Shown piece after piece: positions 23,393 through 33,257 of a stretch of 64,000 nt of DNA. The position numbers were made by a program, and so were the translations under genes. Below the pieces are notes generated by a model. It was not told the origin of the DNA and did no database searches. It saw only the letters and a program-made list of their open reading frames with translations. This stretch comes from Flavobacteriaceae bacterium NBU2977. Its GTDB lineage: Bacteria > Bacteroidota > Bacteroidia > Flavobacteriales > Flavobacteriaceae. Where the stretch lies: positions 496,001-560,000 of the forward strand of contig JAIOUW010000002.1 of assembly GCA_019931105.1 (NCBI GenBank), read 5' to 3'. How positions within the stretch are numbered: the first letter of the stretch is position 1; each line of letters opens with the position of its first letter.

Positions 23393-25849
23393 CTAGGATG
23401 CTGGCGATTTCGCAGTCTCTTCTTCCCTTTTACGGACATGCCAAAAATTGTACGCCAGACCACCCAAAACGACCAATCCTAAAAGAATTGAACTTGCCAT
23501 TGCTATTTTGCTTCCTTTTTCGACGACCGGTGGTTCGAACTTGAATTCTATAGCATGTTTGCCGGCAGGTATTTTTAAGGCACGCAGTACGTAGTTCGCC
23601 TTAAAGTGTTCGACCTGTTTTCCATCGATATAGGCATTCCACCCTGGTTGGTAATACATCTCGGAAAACACTCCAACGCCCATTCGTGAATTACGCGATT
23701 CATAGGTCAAATGATTCGGTTTATATGTGATAAGTTGAATGGTGGCCGCGGAATCGACCTGAAAATTAAACTGGTTCACCGTTGGAAACTTTTCGGTGTT
23801 GACAATCGCCTCGTTCTTCTCGTCAAAATCTTTGAGCCCCAAAAGCTCATCGTTGGCATTTTTAACTTCCACCATTTTTTTTATGAACCAAGCATTTCCG
23901 TTCGCATCGGTGTTTACGGCCGGATATCGCTGTCCATCTTGATCCTGTTGAATTACATATTTAACATTGAGCATATTCAGAACCTTGATATTGCCCTGGG
24001 CAATATGAAAATAAAAGAGATCTTCCATGCCTGCAGGCTTTGCGGCATGATACCCTGAAATAGCCTGATGAAAATAAGAGGTTTCAGCCCCTTCGAATCC
24101 CTGAGTTTGATCGAAGACCCTGAAAATACTGTCATCTTTTAAAATTTCTTGATGCACAGGTGTTTCCTGAAAAGGCTGTGTCATCCTTCTTTTTGCTACA
24201 AAATCTTCTTTATTGACGTAGCGGAGGTTTACCCCGACCAAATCGAAAACGATTAGCGCGCCCAATGTGATGATCAGTACATTTTCCTTGATTTTTTCCT
24301 TTAGATAAACCCATAGGACCGCAGCCGCAAGCAATACGAAAAGTAGGGATCGGAAAAGGTCGCTATTGTAAACAGCTTTTCGGTCAAGTTGGATCACGTC
24401 GGGCAATCCCTCAAGTCCTGTCATTTTCAAACTTTCATCTCCCGGAGCGATAAAATCGAACATTCCCTTTGCCAAAAACAACAAAATACCGATACCTAAA
24501 ACAGTGAAAAATGAGATTTTGAGCGCCTTTACTTTCCGGCTTTTGGAAACGAACTCGTTGAGGAGCACGCTCAAGCCCAGTATGGCAAGTATCGGTGCAC
24601 AAAGCTCCAAAATCACCTGTATTGACGATACGGCGCGAAACTTGTCGTATAGTGGAAAATAGTCGATCATGAAATCGGTCACCAGACTAAAATTCTTGCC
24701 CCATGACAGTACCAAAGACATCAGGGTGCCACCCAAAAGCCACCACTTGGCACGACCCTTGACCAAAATCAACCCCAAAATGAAAAGGAAGAAGACAATC
24801 GCGCCAATATAGGCTGGGCCTGAGGTTCCTGGTTGGTCGCCCCAATAAAGGGGCAAGGTGCTAAAATATTTTAGTGCCGTACTTCTTGGGATTTCCTTGT
24901 CAATCACATAGGCAAACGTCTTGGAATTCTCTCCCAATTCTTCACCACTGGCCCCTCCGAATAGTCGGGGGACGAACAGATTCAATGATTCGGCAATTCC
25001 GTAACTCCATTGCGTAATGTATTCCTTGCTCAGCCCACCCGTGCTCTCTTTGGGGGAACCATCGGGATTGATGGTTATATCGGATTTCCCTCTTGTACTC
25101 CAATCGGCATATTCCTTGGTGGCCATTAAACTCGTGGCGTTCGATGCGATTCCTAGGGCAACGGCACCCAATAGTATTGCTATCGAGATGAAGTAATGTT
25201 TTAATTTCTTTTTACGAACGGCATCGATTAAATAAGCAATTCCTAAAATCAGAGCCAGCAACATAAAATAATAGGTCATCTGGTAATGATTGGCCCCGAT
25301 TTCCAAAGCCATGGCTACGGCGGTCAGAACGAATCCCCACAGGTATTTCTTTCTGAAGACGAGAACAATGCCGGCCAGTACCAAAGGCAGATAACCGATC
25401 GCATGGGCCTTTGCATTATGGCCTGCGCCAAAAATGATAATCAAATACGTGGAAAAGCCAAATGCCAAAGCTCCCACGACCGCCAGGCGATAATCCACCT
25501 TAAGACAGCATAGAAGAATGTAAAAGCCGATAAAATACAAAAAAAGATAGTCGGCGGGCCTGGGCAAGAAACGAACAAGGTTATCGAGCTTCTTTACATA
25601 ATTGTGCGGGTAATAGGCCCCAAGCTGATAGGTGGGCATTCCGCCAAATGCACCGTTCGTCCAATAGGGCTCCTCTCCTGTTCGCTTCCTGAAATCGTTC
25701 TGCTCTTTGGCCATGCCGGTATACAGAATAATATCGGATTGTTCGATGACCTTTCCCTGAAGTACGGGGTAAAAATAGGCCAAGGCGGCAATGACGAAAA
25801 ATACGGCAACAAAAAAATGGACAAAAAGGGCTTTTAAACCGGTTTGCAT
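23393..25849 (-). CDS. YfhO family membrane protein
   Basis: The 818-residue product has about 13 membrane helices. It begins with VHFFVAVFFVIAALAYFYPVLQGKV, followed by the periplasmic motif EEPYWTNGAFGGMPTYQLG that is common in YfhO proteins. The C-terminal 200 residues form a large external domain (VFSEMYYQPGWNAYIDGK, then VLRALKIPAGKHAIEFKF) before the last helix. YfhO proteins are GT-C-like and have been linked to glycosylation of teichoic or lipid-linked glycans in Gram-positives; the substrate here is unknown. It is the first large gene of the glycan-type operon. Confidence 0.9.
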   Translation of the reverse strand: MQTGLKALFVHFFVAVFFVIAALAYFYPVLQGKVIEQSDIILYTGMAKEQNDFRKRTGEEPYWTNGAFGGMPTYQLGAYYPHNYVKKLDNLVRFLPRPADYLFLYFIGFYILLCCLKVDYRLAVVGALAFGFSTYLIIIFGAGHNAKAHAIGYLPLVLAGIVLVFRKKYLWGFVLTAVAMALEIGANHYQMTYYFMLLALILGIAYLIDAVRKKKLKHYFISIAILLGAVALGIASNATSLMATKEYADWSTRGKSDITINPDGSPKESTGGLSKEYITQWSYGIAESLNLFVPRLFGGASGEELGENSKTFAYVIDKEIPRSTALKYFSTLPLYWGDQPGTSGPAYIGAIVFFLFILGLILVKGRAKWWLLGGTLMSLVLSWGKNFSLVTDFMIDYFPLYDKFRAVSSIQVILELCAPILAILGLSVLLNEFVSKSRKVKALKISFFTVLGIGILLFLAKGMFDFIAPGDESLKMTGLEGLPDVIQLDRKAVYNSDLFRSLLFVLLAAAVLWVYLKEKIKENVLIITLGALIVFDLVGVNLRYVNKEDFVAKRRMTQPFQETPVHQEILKDDSIFRVFDQTQGFEGAETSYFHQAISGYHAAKPAGMEDLFYFHIAQGNIKVLNMLNVKYVIQQDQDGQRYPAVNTDANGNAWFIKKMVEVKNANDELLGLKDFDEKNEAIVNTEKFPTVNQFNFQVDSAATIQLITYKPNHLTYESRNSRMGVGVFSEMYYQPGWNAYIDGKQVEHFKANYVLRALKIPAGKHAIEFKFEPPVVEKGSKIAMASSILLGLVVLGGLAYNFWHVRKREEETAKSPAS

Positions 25850-25883
25850 GAAGTAGACTAACGGATTGAAGCTGCTAATTTAA

Positions 25884-26147
25884 TCAATCTACCTCCTCAA
25901 AATCAATATACTCACCAACTTTTTGCGAAGAACTGTCCTTTCGCTGCGGTTTTTTATTGATTATCACGTCGTCGACCTGCTGCTCTCTATGTTGATTCTG
26001 GTTCACGAACTCGCCGAATTTTTCCTGAAAATGTGCCTCGGTCTTCTTGGCCGCATAACTGAATAGTTTCGGGGCCAATAAACGCAACACCATTTTCAGT
26101 AGGTAGTATACCAGAAAGATTGTCAATATCGTCTTTAAAAAAGCCAT
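25884..26147 (-). CDS. DUF4834 family small membrane protein
   Basis: The 87-residue product has one N-terminal membrane helix (FLKTILTIFLVYYLLKMVLRLL, residues 3-24), an amphipathic stretch (YAAKKTEAHFQEKFGEF) and a polar acidic tail. This matches the DUF4834 pattern as I remember it. The start at 26147 gives MAFLKTIL; a longer frame reaching 26210 has no typical N-terminus. A TATTTTTG box on the minus strand (26175-26168) lies about 20 nt upstream. It precedes the YfhO gene by 34 nt and probably shares its transcript. Confidence 0.8.
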   Translation of the reverse strand: MAFLKTILTIFLVYYLLKMVLRLLAPKLFSYAAKKTEAHFQEKFGEFVNQNQHREQQVDDVIINKKPQRKDSSSQKVGEYIDFEEVD

Positions 26148-26251
26148 TTTATTTAAATAGTATATATCAAAAATACAATTCTCACGTTGTAATAGCAGGG
26201 CCAAAGTCATAAAATAATAATAAAATCACCATTATGGGGCATAACTTCGAA

Positions 26252-27334
26252 ATGAAAAGAATACGGCAATTGATACGCATTCTTCCTCTATTTTTGCCTT
26301 TTTTTGGAATCTCGCAGTACACGGATGTCATTAATTCTAACCGCCCCGGACTATCGGTCAGCGCCTATGCGGTAGGAAAAAATGTGATTCAAGCCGAGTT
26401 GGGTGCTTTCTATGAGCAGAGCGACCATAGCCTATTGAATACCCAATCAAATATCTGGGGCACCGATCTTTCTTTGCGTTACGGATTGTTGTTCGAACAA
26501 TTGGAGATCAACTACGAAGGTACTTTTCAGAATCGCAAAACAACCTTCGCGAACATCGGCGTGGAGCAATCGTTTACCGATTTCTCGCGAAACCGATTGG
26601 GACTGAAGTTTCTTATTTATGATCGTTATAAAGATCCCGAACGAAACAAACCCAACCTCTATAGTTGGAGAAAGAACAACCTCTTTCAACTCAAAAACCT
26701 GATTCCCTCGGTATCGATCTATGGCGGCGCTACCTTCAATATCGGTGACAATCCTTTTCATATTGGTGACCCGACGGTTTCATATCGCGGCATGGTGGCC
26801 ACTCAAAGTAGATTGACGCCTCGCTTCGTGTTGATCACCAATTTTGCGTATGACCGTATTTCTACCGACTTTCCTGAAATGAGCTATCTAGTCTCTATAT
26901 CGCACGCCTTTCGCAATCCTAAATGGAGTGCCTTCATCGAAAATCAGGGGATAAAAAGCGATAGATATTCCGACGTACTTTTACGGGGAGGCGTTGCACA
27001 TTTGTTAAGCGAAGATCTTCAATTTGATGTGAATATGGGTGCCAGTTTTAAGAACACACCCTCTCGTGTATTTGTTACCCTAGGTGGATCCTACCGTTTT
27101 GACCTTCACAAGGATCCCAAACCGAAAGCCATCGACGAACAAAATGCAGGAGAAAACGGTGGGGCGATCAAAAAGAATGCAATGAAAAAGAAAGAGCGCA
27201 GGTCCAAAAAAGCAAAAAATAGGGGCACGGGCGCCGAAGATATTGATCTTGGCCCTACTAAAAAACAGCTTCGCGAATTAAAACGGGCCGAAAGAAAAAA
27301 GAAAAAAGACAGCCAGAGCGAATATGATTTCTAG
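26252..27334 (+). CDS. Outer-membrane beta-barrel transporter-like protein with Lys-rich tail
   Basis: The 360-residue product has a signal peptide (IRQLIRILPLFLPFFGIS) then DVINSNRPGLSVSAYAVGKNVIQAELG, a start typical of the barrel family related to phenol-degradation MetA-like transporters. About twelve amphipathic strands follow up to residue 290 (for example FDVNMGASFKNTP, FVTLGGSYRFDL). The last 70 residues are unusual: a highly charged extension (KKNAMKKKERRSKKAKNR and ELKRAERKKKKDS), which would lie after the barrel in the periplasm or outside. The ATG at 26252 is preferred; 26234 is an upstream alternative. Confidence 0.8.
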   Translation: MKRIRQLIRILPLFLPFFGISQYTDVINSNRPGLSVSAYAVGKNVIQAELGAFYEQSDHSLLNTQSNIWGTDLSLRYGLLFEQLEINYEGTFQNRKTTFANIGVEQSFTDFSRNRLGLKFLIYDRYKDPERNKPNLYSWRKNNLFQLKNLIPSVSIYGGATFNIGDNPFHIGDPTVSYRGMVATQSRLTPRFVLITNFAYDRISTDFPEMSYLVSISHAFRNPKWSAFIENQGIKSDRYSDVLLRGGVAHLLSEDLQFDVNMGASFKNTPSRVFVTLGGSYRFDLHKDPKPKAIDEQNAGENGGAIKKNAMKKKERRSKKAKNRGTGAEDIDLGPTKKQLRELKRAERKKKKDSQSEYDF

Positions 27335-27415
27335 ATTACAAGGCTCAAATTTTAACCGTAATCTTTAGTATTACCATTGTAATTATTCATAATATTGACC
27401 TTACAAAAAATCTGT

Positions 27416-28534
27416 ATGGTCACGCTCAAAGAAGCTACTACCAAGAATGAATTAAAGCAATTCGTCAAATTTCCATTTTCGCTTTATCGAGATAGTCCCT
27501 ATTGGGTGCCACCTATTATCAATGACGAATTGGAATCTTTCGATAAGGATAAGAACCCAGCATTCAAAAACGCCGATGCCCGGTTCTTCCTTGCTTACAA
27601 GAATGGGGTCATTTCTGGTCGAATCGTGGTCATCATCAATTGGCTCGAAGTCAACGAGCAAAAAATCAGTAAAGTCCGTTTCGGCTGGTTCGATTTTATC
27701 GACGATGGCGAGGTTTCCGAAGCATTATTGCAAAAGGCCGAAGAAATAGGCAAAAAACACAATCTGGACTATATGGAAGGGCCTGTTGGTTTTTCCAATC
27801 TCGACAAGGTCGGTGTGCTCGTCGAAGGTTTCGACCACATTGGCACCATGGTCACTTGGTACAATCATCCATACTATCAACGACATTATGAACGCCTGGG
27901 GTTTGTAAAGGAAAAGGAATATATGGAGAATAAATTCCCGACCAGTGCCGCGGATCCCGCGCTTTTCACAAAATTGAACGATCTGGTCAAGCGACGTTAC
28001 GGACTAAAGGAAATCAATTTCACCAAAACCAGCGAGGTTTTGCCCATGGCCGATCAAATGTTCGACCTATTCAACGAAACCTATTCAAAACTATCCTCTT
28101 TTGTGCCGATCACCGAGGTACAAAAGGCCTATTTCAAGAAAAAATATATCAGTTTTATCAATCCTGAATACATCAAGTTTATTGTGGACAAGGATGAAAA
28201 CCTGATTGCCTTTGCCATAGTTATGCCGTCATTTTCGAAGGCTTTGCAAAAGGCGAAGGGCCGATTGTTCCCTTTTGGCATATTTCATCTTCTAAAGGCC
28301 AAAAAACATAGCAAAGACGTTATTTTCTATCTTATCGGAATACGCCCCGACTACCAGAACAAAGGGGTGACCGCGATTATTTTCAACGAATACTATAAAA
28401 CCTTTAAGGCAAAGGGAATCGATATGTGCTACCGTACACCAGAACTAGAAGAAAACGTGGCGATTCGTCAAATGTGGAAACATTTTAATCCCGTTATCTA
28501 CAAACGTAGACGAACGTATCGAAAGAGCTTATAA
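27416..28534 (+). CDS. GNAT-like N-acetyltransferase family protein (372 aa)
   Basis: The 372-residue product belongs to a group common in Bacteroidota, often called hypothetical or N-acetyltransferase. The N-terminal segment FPFSLYRDSPYWVPPI and KNPAFKNADARFFLAYKNG is its usual signature. Two acetyltransferase-like halves follow; the second has VIFYLIGIRPDYQNKGVTAIIF, which is the acetyl-CoA loop (Q-x-x-G-v), and GIDMCYRTPELEENVAIRQMWKHF. It should transfer an acyl group to an amine; the substrate is unknown. ATG at 27416 chosen over an upstream TTG. It converges on the aminotransferase gene. Confidence 0.8.
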   Translation: MVTLKEATTKNELKQFVKFPFSLYRDSPYWVPPIINDELESFDKDKNPAFKNADARFFLAYKNGVISGRIVVIINWLEVNEQKISKVRFGWFDFIDDGEVSEALLQKAEEIGKKHNLDYMEGPVGFSNLDKVGVLVEGFDHIGTMVTWYNHPYYQRHYERLGFVKEKEYMENKFPTSAADPALFTKLNDLVKRRYGLKEINFTKTSEVLPMADQMFDLFNETYSKLSSFVPITEVQKAYFKKKYISFINPEYIKFIVDKDENLIAFAIVMPSFSKALQKAKGRLFPFGIFHLLKAKKHSKDVIFYLIGIRPDYQNKGVTAIIFNEYYKTFKAKGIDMCYRTPELEENVAIRQMWKHFNPVIYKRRRTYRKSL

Positions 28535-28549
28535 ACTGAAACAAAATCC

Positions 28550-29809
28550 TTATTCCCCCATTGCGGCCGCCACAGCTGCCGACAATCGCTTGTAGGTACC
28601 GTTCTGAAGACGTTCGCGAATCGCGGAAAAAGCATCCAAAGTTTCTTCTATATCTTCCAACGTATGGGTAGCGGTAGGTATCATTCTAAGTAAAATCAAC
28701 CCTTTAGGTATAACCGGGTAAACAACTATGGAGCAGAATATTCCATAATTTTCACGTAGGTCTTTTACCAACGCCATCGCCTCTGGAATACTTCCGTTCA
28801 AATAGACCGGAGTAACGCAACTAGTGGTTGTACCGATATCGAATCCTCGTTCTTTCAACCCATTTTGGAGGGCGTTTACATTCTCCCAAAGCTTTGCCTT
28901 TAATTCGGGCATTGTACGCAACATATCAAGACGCTTCAAAGCTCCCTTCACATAGACCATCGGCAAGGATTTTGCGAACATTTGAGAGCGCAGATTGTAT
29001 TTTAGATAATCGATGATTTCTTGATCGGCGGCCACAAAGGCACCGATACTGGCCATGGATTTGGCAAATGTGGCCAAATAAACATCGATATCATCTTGAA
29101 CGCCTTGCTCCTCACCTGCACCTGCACCGGTCTTGCCCAGAGTTCCGAAGCCATGGGCGTCATCGACCAATAATCTGAACTTGTATTTTTTCTTGAGCGC
29201 AACAATATCCTTTAAGATGCCTTGTTCGCCCCTCATGCCGAATACACCTTCCGAAATCACCAAAATACCGCCACCGTGCTGCTCGGCCAATCGGGTGGCA
29301 CGTTCCAAGTTCTTTTCAAGACTTTCAACGTTGTTGTGGGTAAACGTAAAGCGTTTGCCCATATGCAAACGTACCCCGTCGATGATACAGGCGTGACAAT
29401 CAACATCATAAACGATGATATCATCTTTGGTGACCAACGCATCGATTACCGACATAAAGCCTTGATACCCAAAATTGAGTAGATACGAAGCTTCCTTCTT
29501 GACAAAAGCAGCCAACTCACGCTCCAACTGCTCATGATAATCTGTATGACCGCTCATCATTCTTGCTCCCATCGGATAGGCCGCACCGTGCTCATGTGCT
29601 GCTTCGCCATCGACCCTTTTTATTTCTGGAAGATTGGCCAGGCCCAAATAATCATTGATACTCCAGGTAATTACGTCCTTACCTTGAAATTTCATCCGGT
29701 TTGAAATGGGGCCTTCCAATTTTGGAAAAACAAAATATCCTTCAGCTTGTGAGGCCCATTTTCCCAAAGGGCCTTTGTTTTCAATTATTCTATCGAATAG
29801 GTCTTTCAT
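28550..29809 (-). CDS. Alpha-oxoamine synthase (candidate cysteate acyltransferase of sulfonolipid synthesis)
   Basis: The 419-residue product is a PLP enzyme of the KBL/AONS/serine palmitoyltransferase family. It has DVDCHACIIDGVRLHMG with the cofactor-stacking His, LLVDDAHGFGTLGKTGAGAGE with the PLP Asp and His, and ATFAKSMASIG with the Schiff-base Lys near residue 260. Such enzymes condense an amino acid with an acyl thioester and lose CO2. In gliding Bacteroidota a homologue makes 3-ketocapnine from cysteate (from memory of work on Flavobacterium and Capnocytophaga). The neighbour at 29941 is a beta-synthase-like enzyme that could supply cysteate, which supports this role; glycine or serine as substrate remains possible. 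Confidence 0.85.
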   Translation of the reverse strand: MKDLFDRIIENKGPLGKWASQAEGYFVFPKLEGPISNRMKFQGKDVITWSINDYLGLANLPEIKRVDGEAAHEHGAAYPMGARMMSGHTDYHEQLERELAAFVKKEASYLLNFGYQGFMSVIDALVTKDDIIVYDVDCHACIIDGVRLHMGKRFTFTHNNVESLEKNLERATRLAEQHGGGILVISEGVFGMRGEQGILKDIVALKKKYKFRLLVDDAHGFGTLGKTGAGAGEEQGVQDDIDVYLATFAKSMASIGAFVAADQEIIDYLKYNLRSQMFAKSLPMVYVKGALKRLDMLRTMPELKAKLWENVNALQNGLKERGFDIGTTTSCVTPVYLNGSIPEAMALVKDLRENYGIFCSIVVYPVIPKGLILLRMIPTATHTLEDIEETLDAFSAIRERLQNGTYKRLSAAVAAAMGE

Positions 29810-29878
29810 GAATTCTGGTTGAATCTACCTGCAAAAATATGTAATTTTAACATGCCTTCATAATAATTAACAAGCCAT

Positions 29879-29913
29879 AAAAAAAAACGATGGGCCAACC
29901 TAAAAGGCCATCG
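29879..29913 (-). terminator. Intrinsic terminator after the beta-synthase-like PLP gene
   Basis: On the minus strand CGATGGCC (29913-29906) pairs with GGCCCATCG (29896-29888) and is followed by nine T residues. It separates the two PLP enzyme genes, so the downstream gene likely has its own promoter (a TATTTTTG box on the minus strand lies at 29839-29832). Confidence 0.85.
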
Positions 29914-29940
29914 CTTTCTAAAACTATTGAAGTACTTAAA

Positions 29941-30981
29941 TTATTTAACGAATTGGGCTTGTTGTGTCCCTTCCACCGATTGGCTATCGAAAAAGCCCTG
30001 ATCTTCCATCCATTTATCACTATAGATCTTGCTCATATAGCGTGATCCATGATCGGGGAAGATAACGACCACCTTACTGTTTTCGTCAAAAGTTCGTTTC
30101 GCACTAAGTTGTTTTATGGCCTGCATCACAGCACCACTGGTATAGCCTACGAACATACCTTCGGTTTTAGCTATTTCTCGAGCCGCATGGGCACTTTCTT
30201 CGTCGGTAACCTTAATGAATTTATCGATTACTTCGAAATCGGTAGCAGTTGGAATCAGGTTCTTGCCCAGACCTTCGATACGGTACGGATAGATTTCATT
30301 GCTATCGAACTCACCTGTCTCATGATATTTTTTGAGAACCGACCCAAAGGCATCCACACCGATGACATTGATGTTCGGGTTCTGCTCCTTTAGATACCTG
30401 GCCGTGCCCGAAATGGTGCCTCCGGTACCACTACAAGCTACCAAATGGGTGATTTGCCCGTCGGTTTGGCCCCATATTTCAGGGCCGGTGGTATTATAGT
30501 GGGCATCGATATTCAATTCGTTGAAGTATTGGTTTATGTATATAGACCCCTTGGTCTCTTCGTGAAGCCTTTTCGCCACTTGATAATACGATCTTGGATC
30601 GTCGGCGCTAACATGCGCAGGGCACACATAAACCGTAGCTCCCATGGAGCGCAGCATGTCTATCTTATCTTTTGACGATTTCGAACTTACCGCCAAAATA
30701 CACTCATATCCCTTAATAATGCTGACCATGGCAATGCTGAAACCCGTATTGCCCGATGTAGTCTCGATTATCGTACTACCTTTTGTCAATATACCTTTGC
30801 GCTCGGCCTCTTCAATAATATATGCCGCCACCCTGTCTTTAGACGAGTGACCGGGATTAAACGATTCTAACTTGGCATAAAAATTTCCGGGGAGCTTCTC
30901 GGTAATTCGATTAAGTTTTACTAGGGGGGTGTCTCCTATAAGTTCAAGGATATTGTTGTAAGCTTTAATCTTATTTTCCAT
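29941..30981 (-). CDS. Fold-type II PLP enzyme (cysteine synthase/CBS family; candidate cysteate synthase)
   Basis: The 346-residue product has the cysteine synthase/cystathionine beta-synthase core: [17 protein letters not shown], the PLP Lys in GHSSKDRVA near residue 48, TTSGNTGFS, and the glycine loop [13 protein letters not shown]. Two substrate-side positions are unusual: [10 protein letters not shown] for the common NPGGSVKDR, and ETTSGNTG for EPTSGNTG. There is no C-terminal CBS regulatory pair. Default activity would be beta-replacement with sulfide or homocysteine. Adjacency to the alpha-oxoamine synthase suggests cysteate from O-phosphoserine and sulfite, as in capnine synthesis; this is inference. 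A TAATTTTG box (31045-31038, minus) and a long inverted repeat precede the gene. Confidence 0.85.
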   Translation of the reverse strand: MENKIKAYNNILELIGDTPLVKLNRITEKLPGNFYAKLESFNPGHSSKDRVAAYIIEEAERKGILTKGSTIIETTSGNTGFSIAMVSIIKGYECILAVSSKSSKDKIDMLRSMGATVYVCPAHVSADDPRSYYQVAKRLHEETKGSIYINQYFNELNIDAHYNTTGPEIWGQTDGQITHLVACSGTGGTISGTARYLKEQNPNINVIGVDAFGSVLKKYHETGEFDSNEIYPYRIEGLGKNLIPTATDFEVIDKFIKVTDEESAHAAREIAKTEGMFVGYTSGAVMQAIKQLSAKRTFDENSKVVVIFPDHGSRYMSKIYSDKWMEDQGFFDSQSVEGTQQAQFVK

Positions 30982-30999
30982 AAAGGCTATATAAGTTAA

Positions 31000-31033
31000 A
31001 GAATATTACAGAATGTTGATTCCGTAATATTCT
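31000..31033. repeat. 15-bp near-perfect inverted repeat before the PLP enzyme gene
   Basis: AGAATATTACAGAAT (31000-31014) and ATTCCGTAATATTCT (31019-31033) pair at 14 of 15 positions around a GTTG loop. It lies between a minus-strand -7-like box (31045-31038) and the start at 30981, at the expected transcript 5' end, and 26 nt after the peptidase stop. It could be a leader hairpin, an operator or a terminator for the peptidase gene; the T-run after it is poor. Confidence 0.6.
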
Positions 31034-31059
31034 AGCGCAAAATTACTATTTTTTTCGGA

Positions 31060-33198
31060 TTATTCGGTTTTGCCCTCCAAATCAAGCAAAAACGCATATT
31101 CCTTGGCCACCTCCTTCAATGCCTCAAAACGACCTGAGGCACCGCCATGACCTGCGTCCATATTTATATCAAATAGCAATAGGTTTTTGTCGGTTTTCAA
31201 TTCACGTAGTTTGGCCACCCATTTGGCCGGTTCGAAATACTGTACCTGCGAATCGTGCAATCCCGTGGTCACCAACATATTCGGGTATTCCTTGGCCTCG
31301 ACATTATCATACGGGGAATATGATTTCATGTAATCATAATATTCCTTTTCGTTCGGATTGCCCCATTCATCGTATTCCCCCGTAGTCAATGGAATGGAAT
31401 CATCGAGCATGGTCGTAACGACGTCTACAAAAGGAACCGCTGCAATCACACCGTTATAAAGTTTCGGGGCCATATTGACCACGGCACCCATTAAAAGTCC
31501 GCCTGCCGAACCTCCCATAGCGTATAGGTGGTCTGCACTCGTGTAATTACTTTCGATCAAGAATTTAGAGCAATCGATAAAATCGGTAAATGTATTTTTC
31601 TTTTTAAGCAATTTGCCGTCCTCATACCATGGACGGCCCAAATATTGCCCGCCACGAATGTGGGTCAAGGCGTAGGCGAACCCACGATCCAATAGGCTTA
31701 AACGGACCGTTGAAAAATACGGGTCGATAGTTGCCCCATAAGACCCATATGCGTACTGAAGAATTGGCGTGTCGGGACTTAGCTTGGTGTTTTTGTGATG
31801 AATTATCGACATGGGCACTTTCACCCCGTCTCGCGCCGTGGCCCAAACCCTTTTTTCAACATAATCGGCCTTGTCGAATTTACCACCCAGTACTTCCTGT
31901 TCTTTTTTAATTTCTTTTTCTTGGGTACGCATATTGAAATCGATGACCGATGCGGGCGTTCCCAAAGAATTGTAGGAATAACGTAAAATCTCCGTGTTAA
32001 AATCCGGATTGGTACTTACATTGGCGGTATAGGTCTCGCTTTCAAAAGGGAGGTAGTACGCGTCTTTTCCATCCCAACGATTGATTTTTAGTCTATTGAG
32101 ACCATTTTCTCTTTCCGACAATACGAAGTACTCTTTGAAAATCTCTACATCTTCCAAAAGTACATTTTCGCGATGAGGAATAAATTCTTCCCAGTTTTCG
32201 GAAGATGTATTGACTTCCCCCAGTTTCATAAGTTTGAAATTGGTCGCTTCGTCTTTATTGGTCAACACATAAAAAGAATCGCCGTAATGCGATATGGAAT
32301 ACTCCAGACCTCTGCTCCTCGGAGAAAACACCTTGAACTTTCCATTGGGGTCATCGGCGTTCAATATCTGATATTCGCTCGTCAATGTACTGTACGAGCC
32401 TATTATGATATACTTGTCCGATTTTGATTTGTAGACAAAGGTGCCAAAAGTTTCGTCGGCCTCGTGAAAGACCAGTTCATCTTCAGAGGTAGGGGTGCCC
32501 AGTCTATGTCTGTAAATTTTATCGCTGCGCAAAGTGACCGGATCCTTTTTACTATAGAACATCGTCTCGTTATCATTGGCCCAGACCGCTCCGCCCGTGG
32601 TATTGTCTATTTTGTCGGCCAATACCTCACCGGTATCCAGATTCTTGATCTGAAGCGTATACTGCCTGCGTGAAACCGTATCTACACCAAATGCCGCCAA
32701 TTTATTGTCGGGGCTGACCCCGATACCGCCAAGATTAAAAAACTCGTGCCCTTCGGCCATTTCGTTACAGTTGAAAATGATTTCTTCCGGGGCATCCAAA
32801 GATTCCTTGTGGCGGCTATAGATCGGATATTCCTTGCCGGTTTCATATCGCGTTACATACCAATATCCGTTTTCTTTATAAGGCACCGAAGCGTCATCCT
32901 CTTTGATCCTGCCCTTCATTTCTTCAAAAAGAACGGTTTGAAATTCTTTGGTATGGTCTGTTAAGGCCGCGTAGTACGCATTTTCTTTTTCAAGATGCGC
33001 TATGACCTCGGGGTCTTCGCGATCGTTCATCCAGTAGTAGTCATCGACCCTTATATCGCCATGTTTCACCAATTCTTTAGGGGCTTTTTTGGCCACAGGG
33101 GCTTCAACAACCTTCATATCCTTATTTTCATTTTTGCAAGAGAGCGCTAAAATAAGACTTAATGCGAGAACCGATTTGTTTTTTTCGAACTGTATCAT
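31060..33198 (-). CDS. Oligopeptidase B-like S9 peptidase, lipoprotein
   Basis: The 712-residue product starts with a lipoprotein signal (LALSLILALSCKN, Cys near residue 22). A seven-bladed propeller follows (from PKELVKHGDIRVDDYYWMNDRE to about 430), then an alpha/beta-hydrolase domain. The catalytic Ser is in MGGSAGGLL near residue 560, with the Asp likely in the TTGLHDSQV region and the His in DAGHGGASG near the end. PtrB-type enzymes cut short peptides after basic residues. E. coli PtrB is cytoplasmic, so the lipobox suggests a periplasmic or outer-membrane form, as often seen in Bacteroidota. Confidence 0.93.
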   Translation of the reverse strand: MIQFEKNKSVLALSLILALSCKNENKDMKVVEAPVAKKAPKELVKHGDIRVDDYYWMNDREDPEVIAHLEKENAYYAALTDHTKEFQTVLFEEMKGRIKEDDASVPYKENGYWYVTRYETGKEYPIYSRHKESLDAPEEIIFNCNEMAEGHEFFNLGGIGVSPDNKLAAFGVDTVSRRQYTLQIKNLDTGEVLADKIDNTTGGAVWANDNETMFYSKKDPVTLRSDKIYRHRLGTPTSEDELVFHEADETFGTFVYKSKSDKYIIIGSYSTLTSEYQILNADDPNGKFKVFSPRSRGLEYSISHYGDSFYVLTNKDEATNFKLMKLGEVNTSSENWEEFIPHRENVLLEDVEIFKEYFVLSERENGLNRLKINRWDGKDAYYLPFESETYTANVSTNPDFNTEILRYSYNSLGTPASVIDFNMRTQEKEIKKEQEVLGGKFDKADYVEKRVWATARDGVKVPMSIIHHKNTKLSPDTPILQYAYGSYGATIDPYFSTVRLSLLDRGFAYALTHIRGGQYLGRPWYEDGKLLKKKNTFTDFIDCSKFLIESNYTSADHLYAMGGSAGGLLMGAVVNMAPKLYNGVIAAVPFVDVVTTMLDDSIPLTTGEYDEWGNPNEKEYYDYMKSYSPYDNVEAKEYPNMLVTTGLHDSQVQYFEPAKWVAKLRELKTDKNLLLFDINMDAGHGGASGRFEALKEVAKEYAFLLDLEGKTE

Positions 33199-33257
33199 AT
33201 TTCTTTAGTATGGGTACAATTTAGTAATTTTGGAGGCATCAAAATAAAAAAAAGGAT

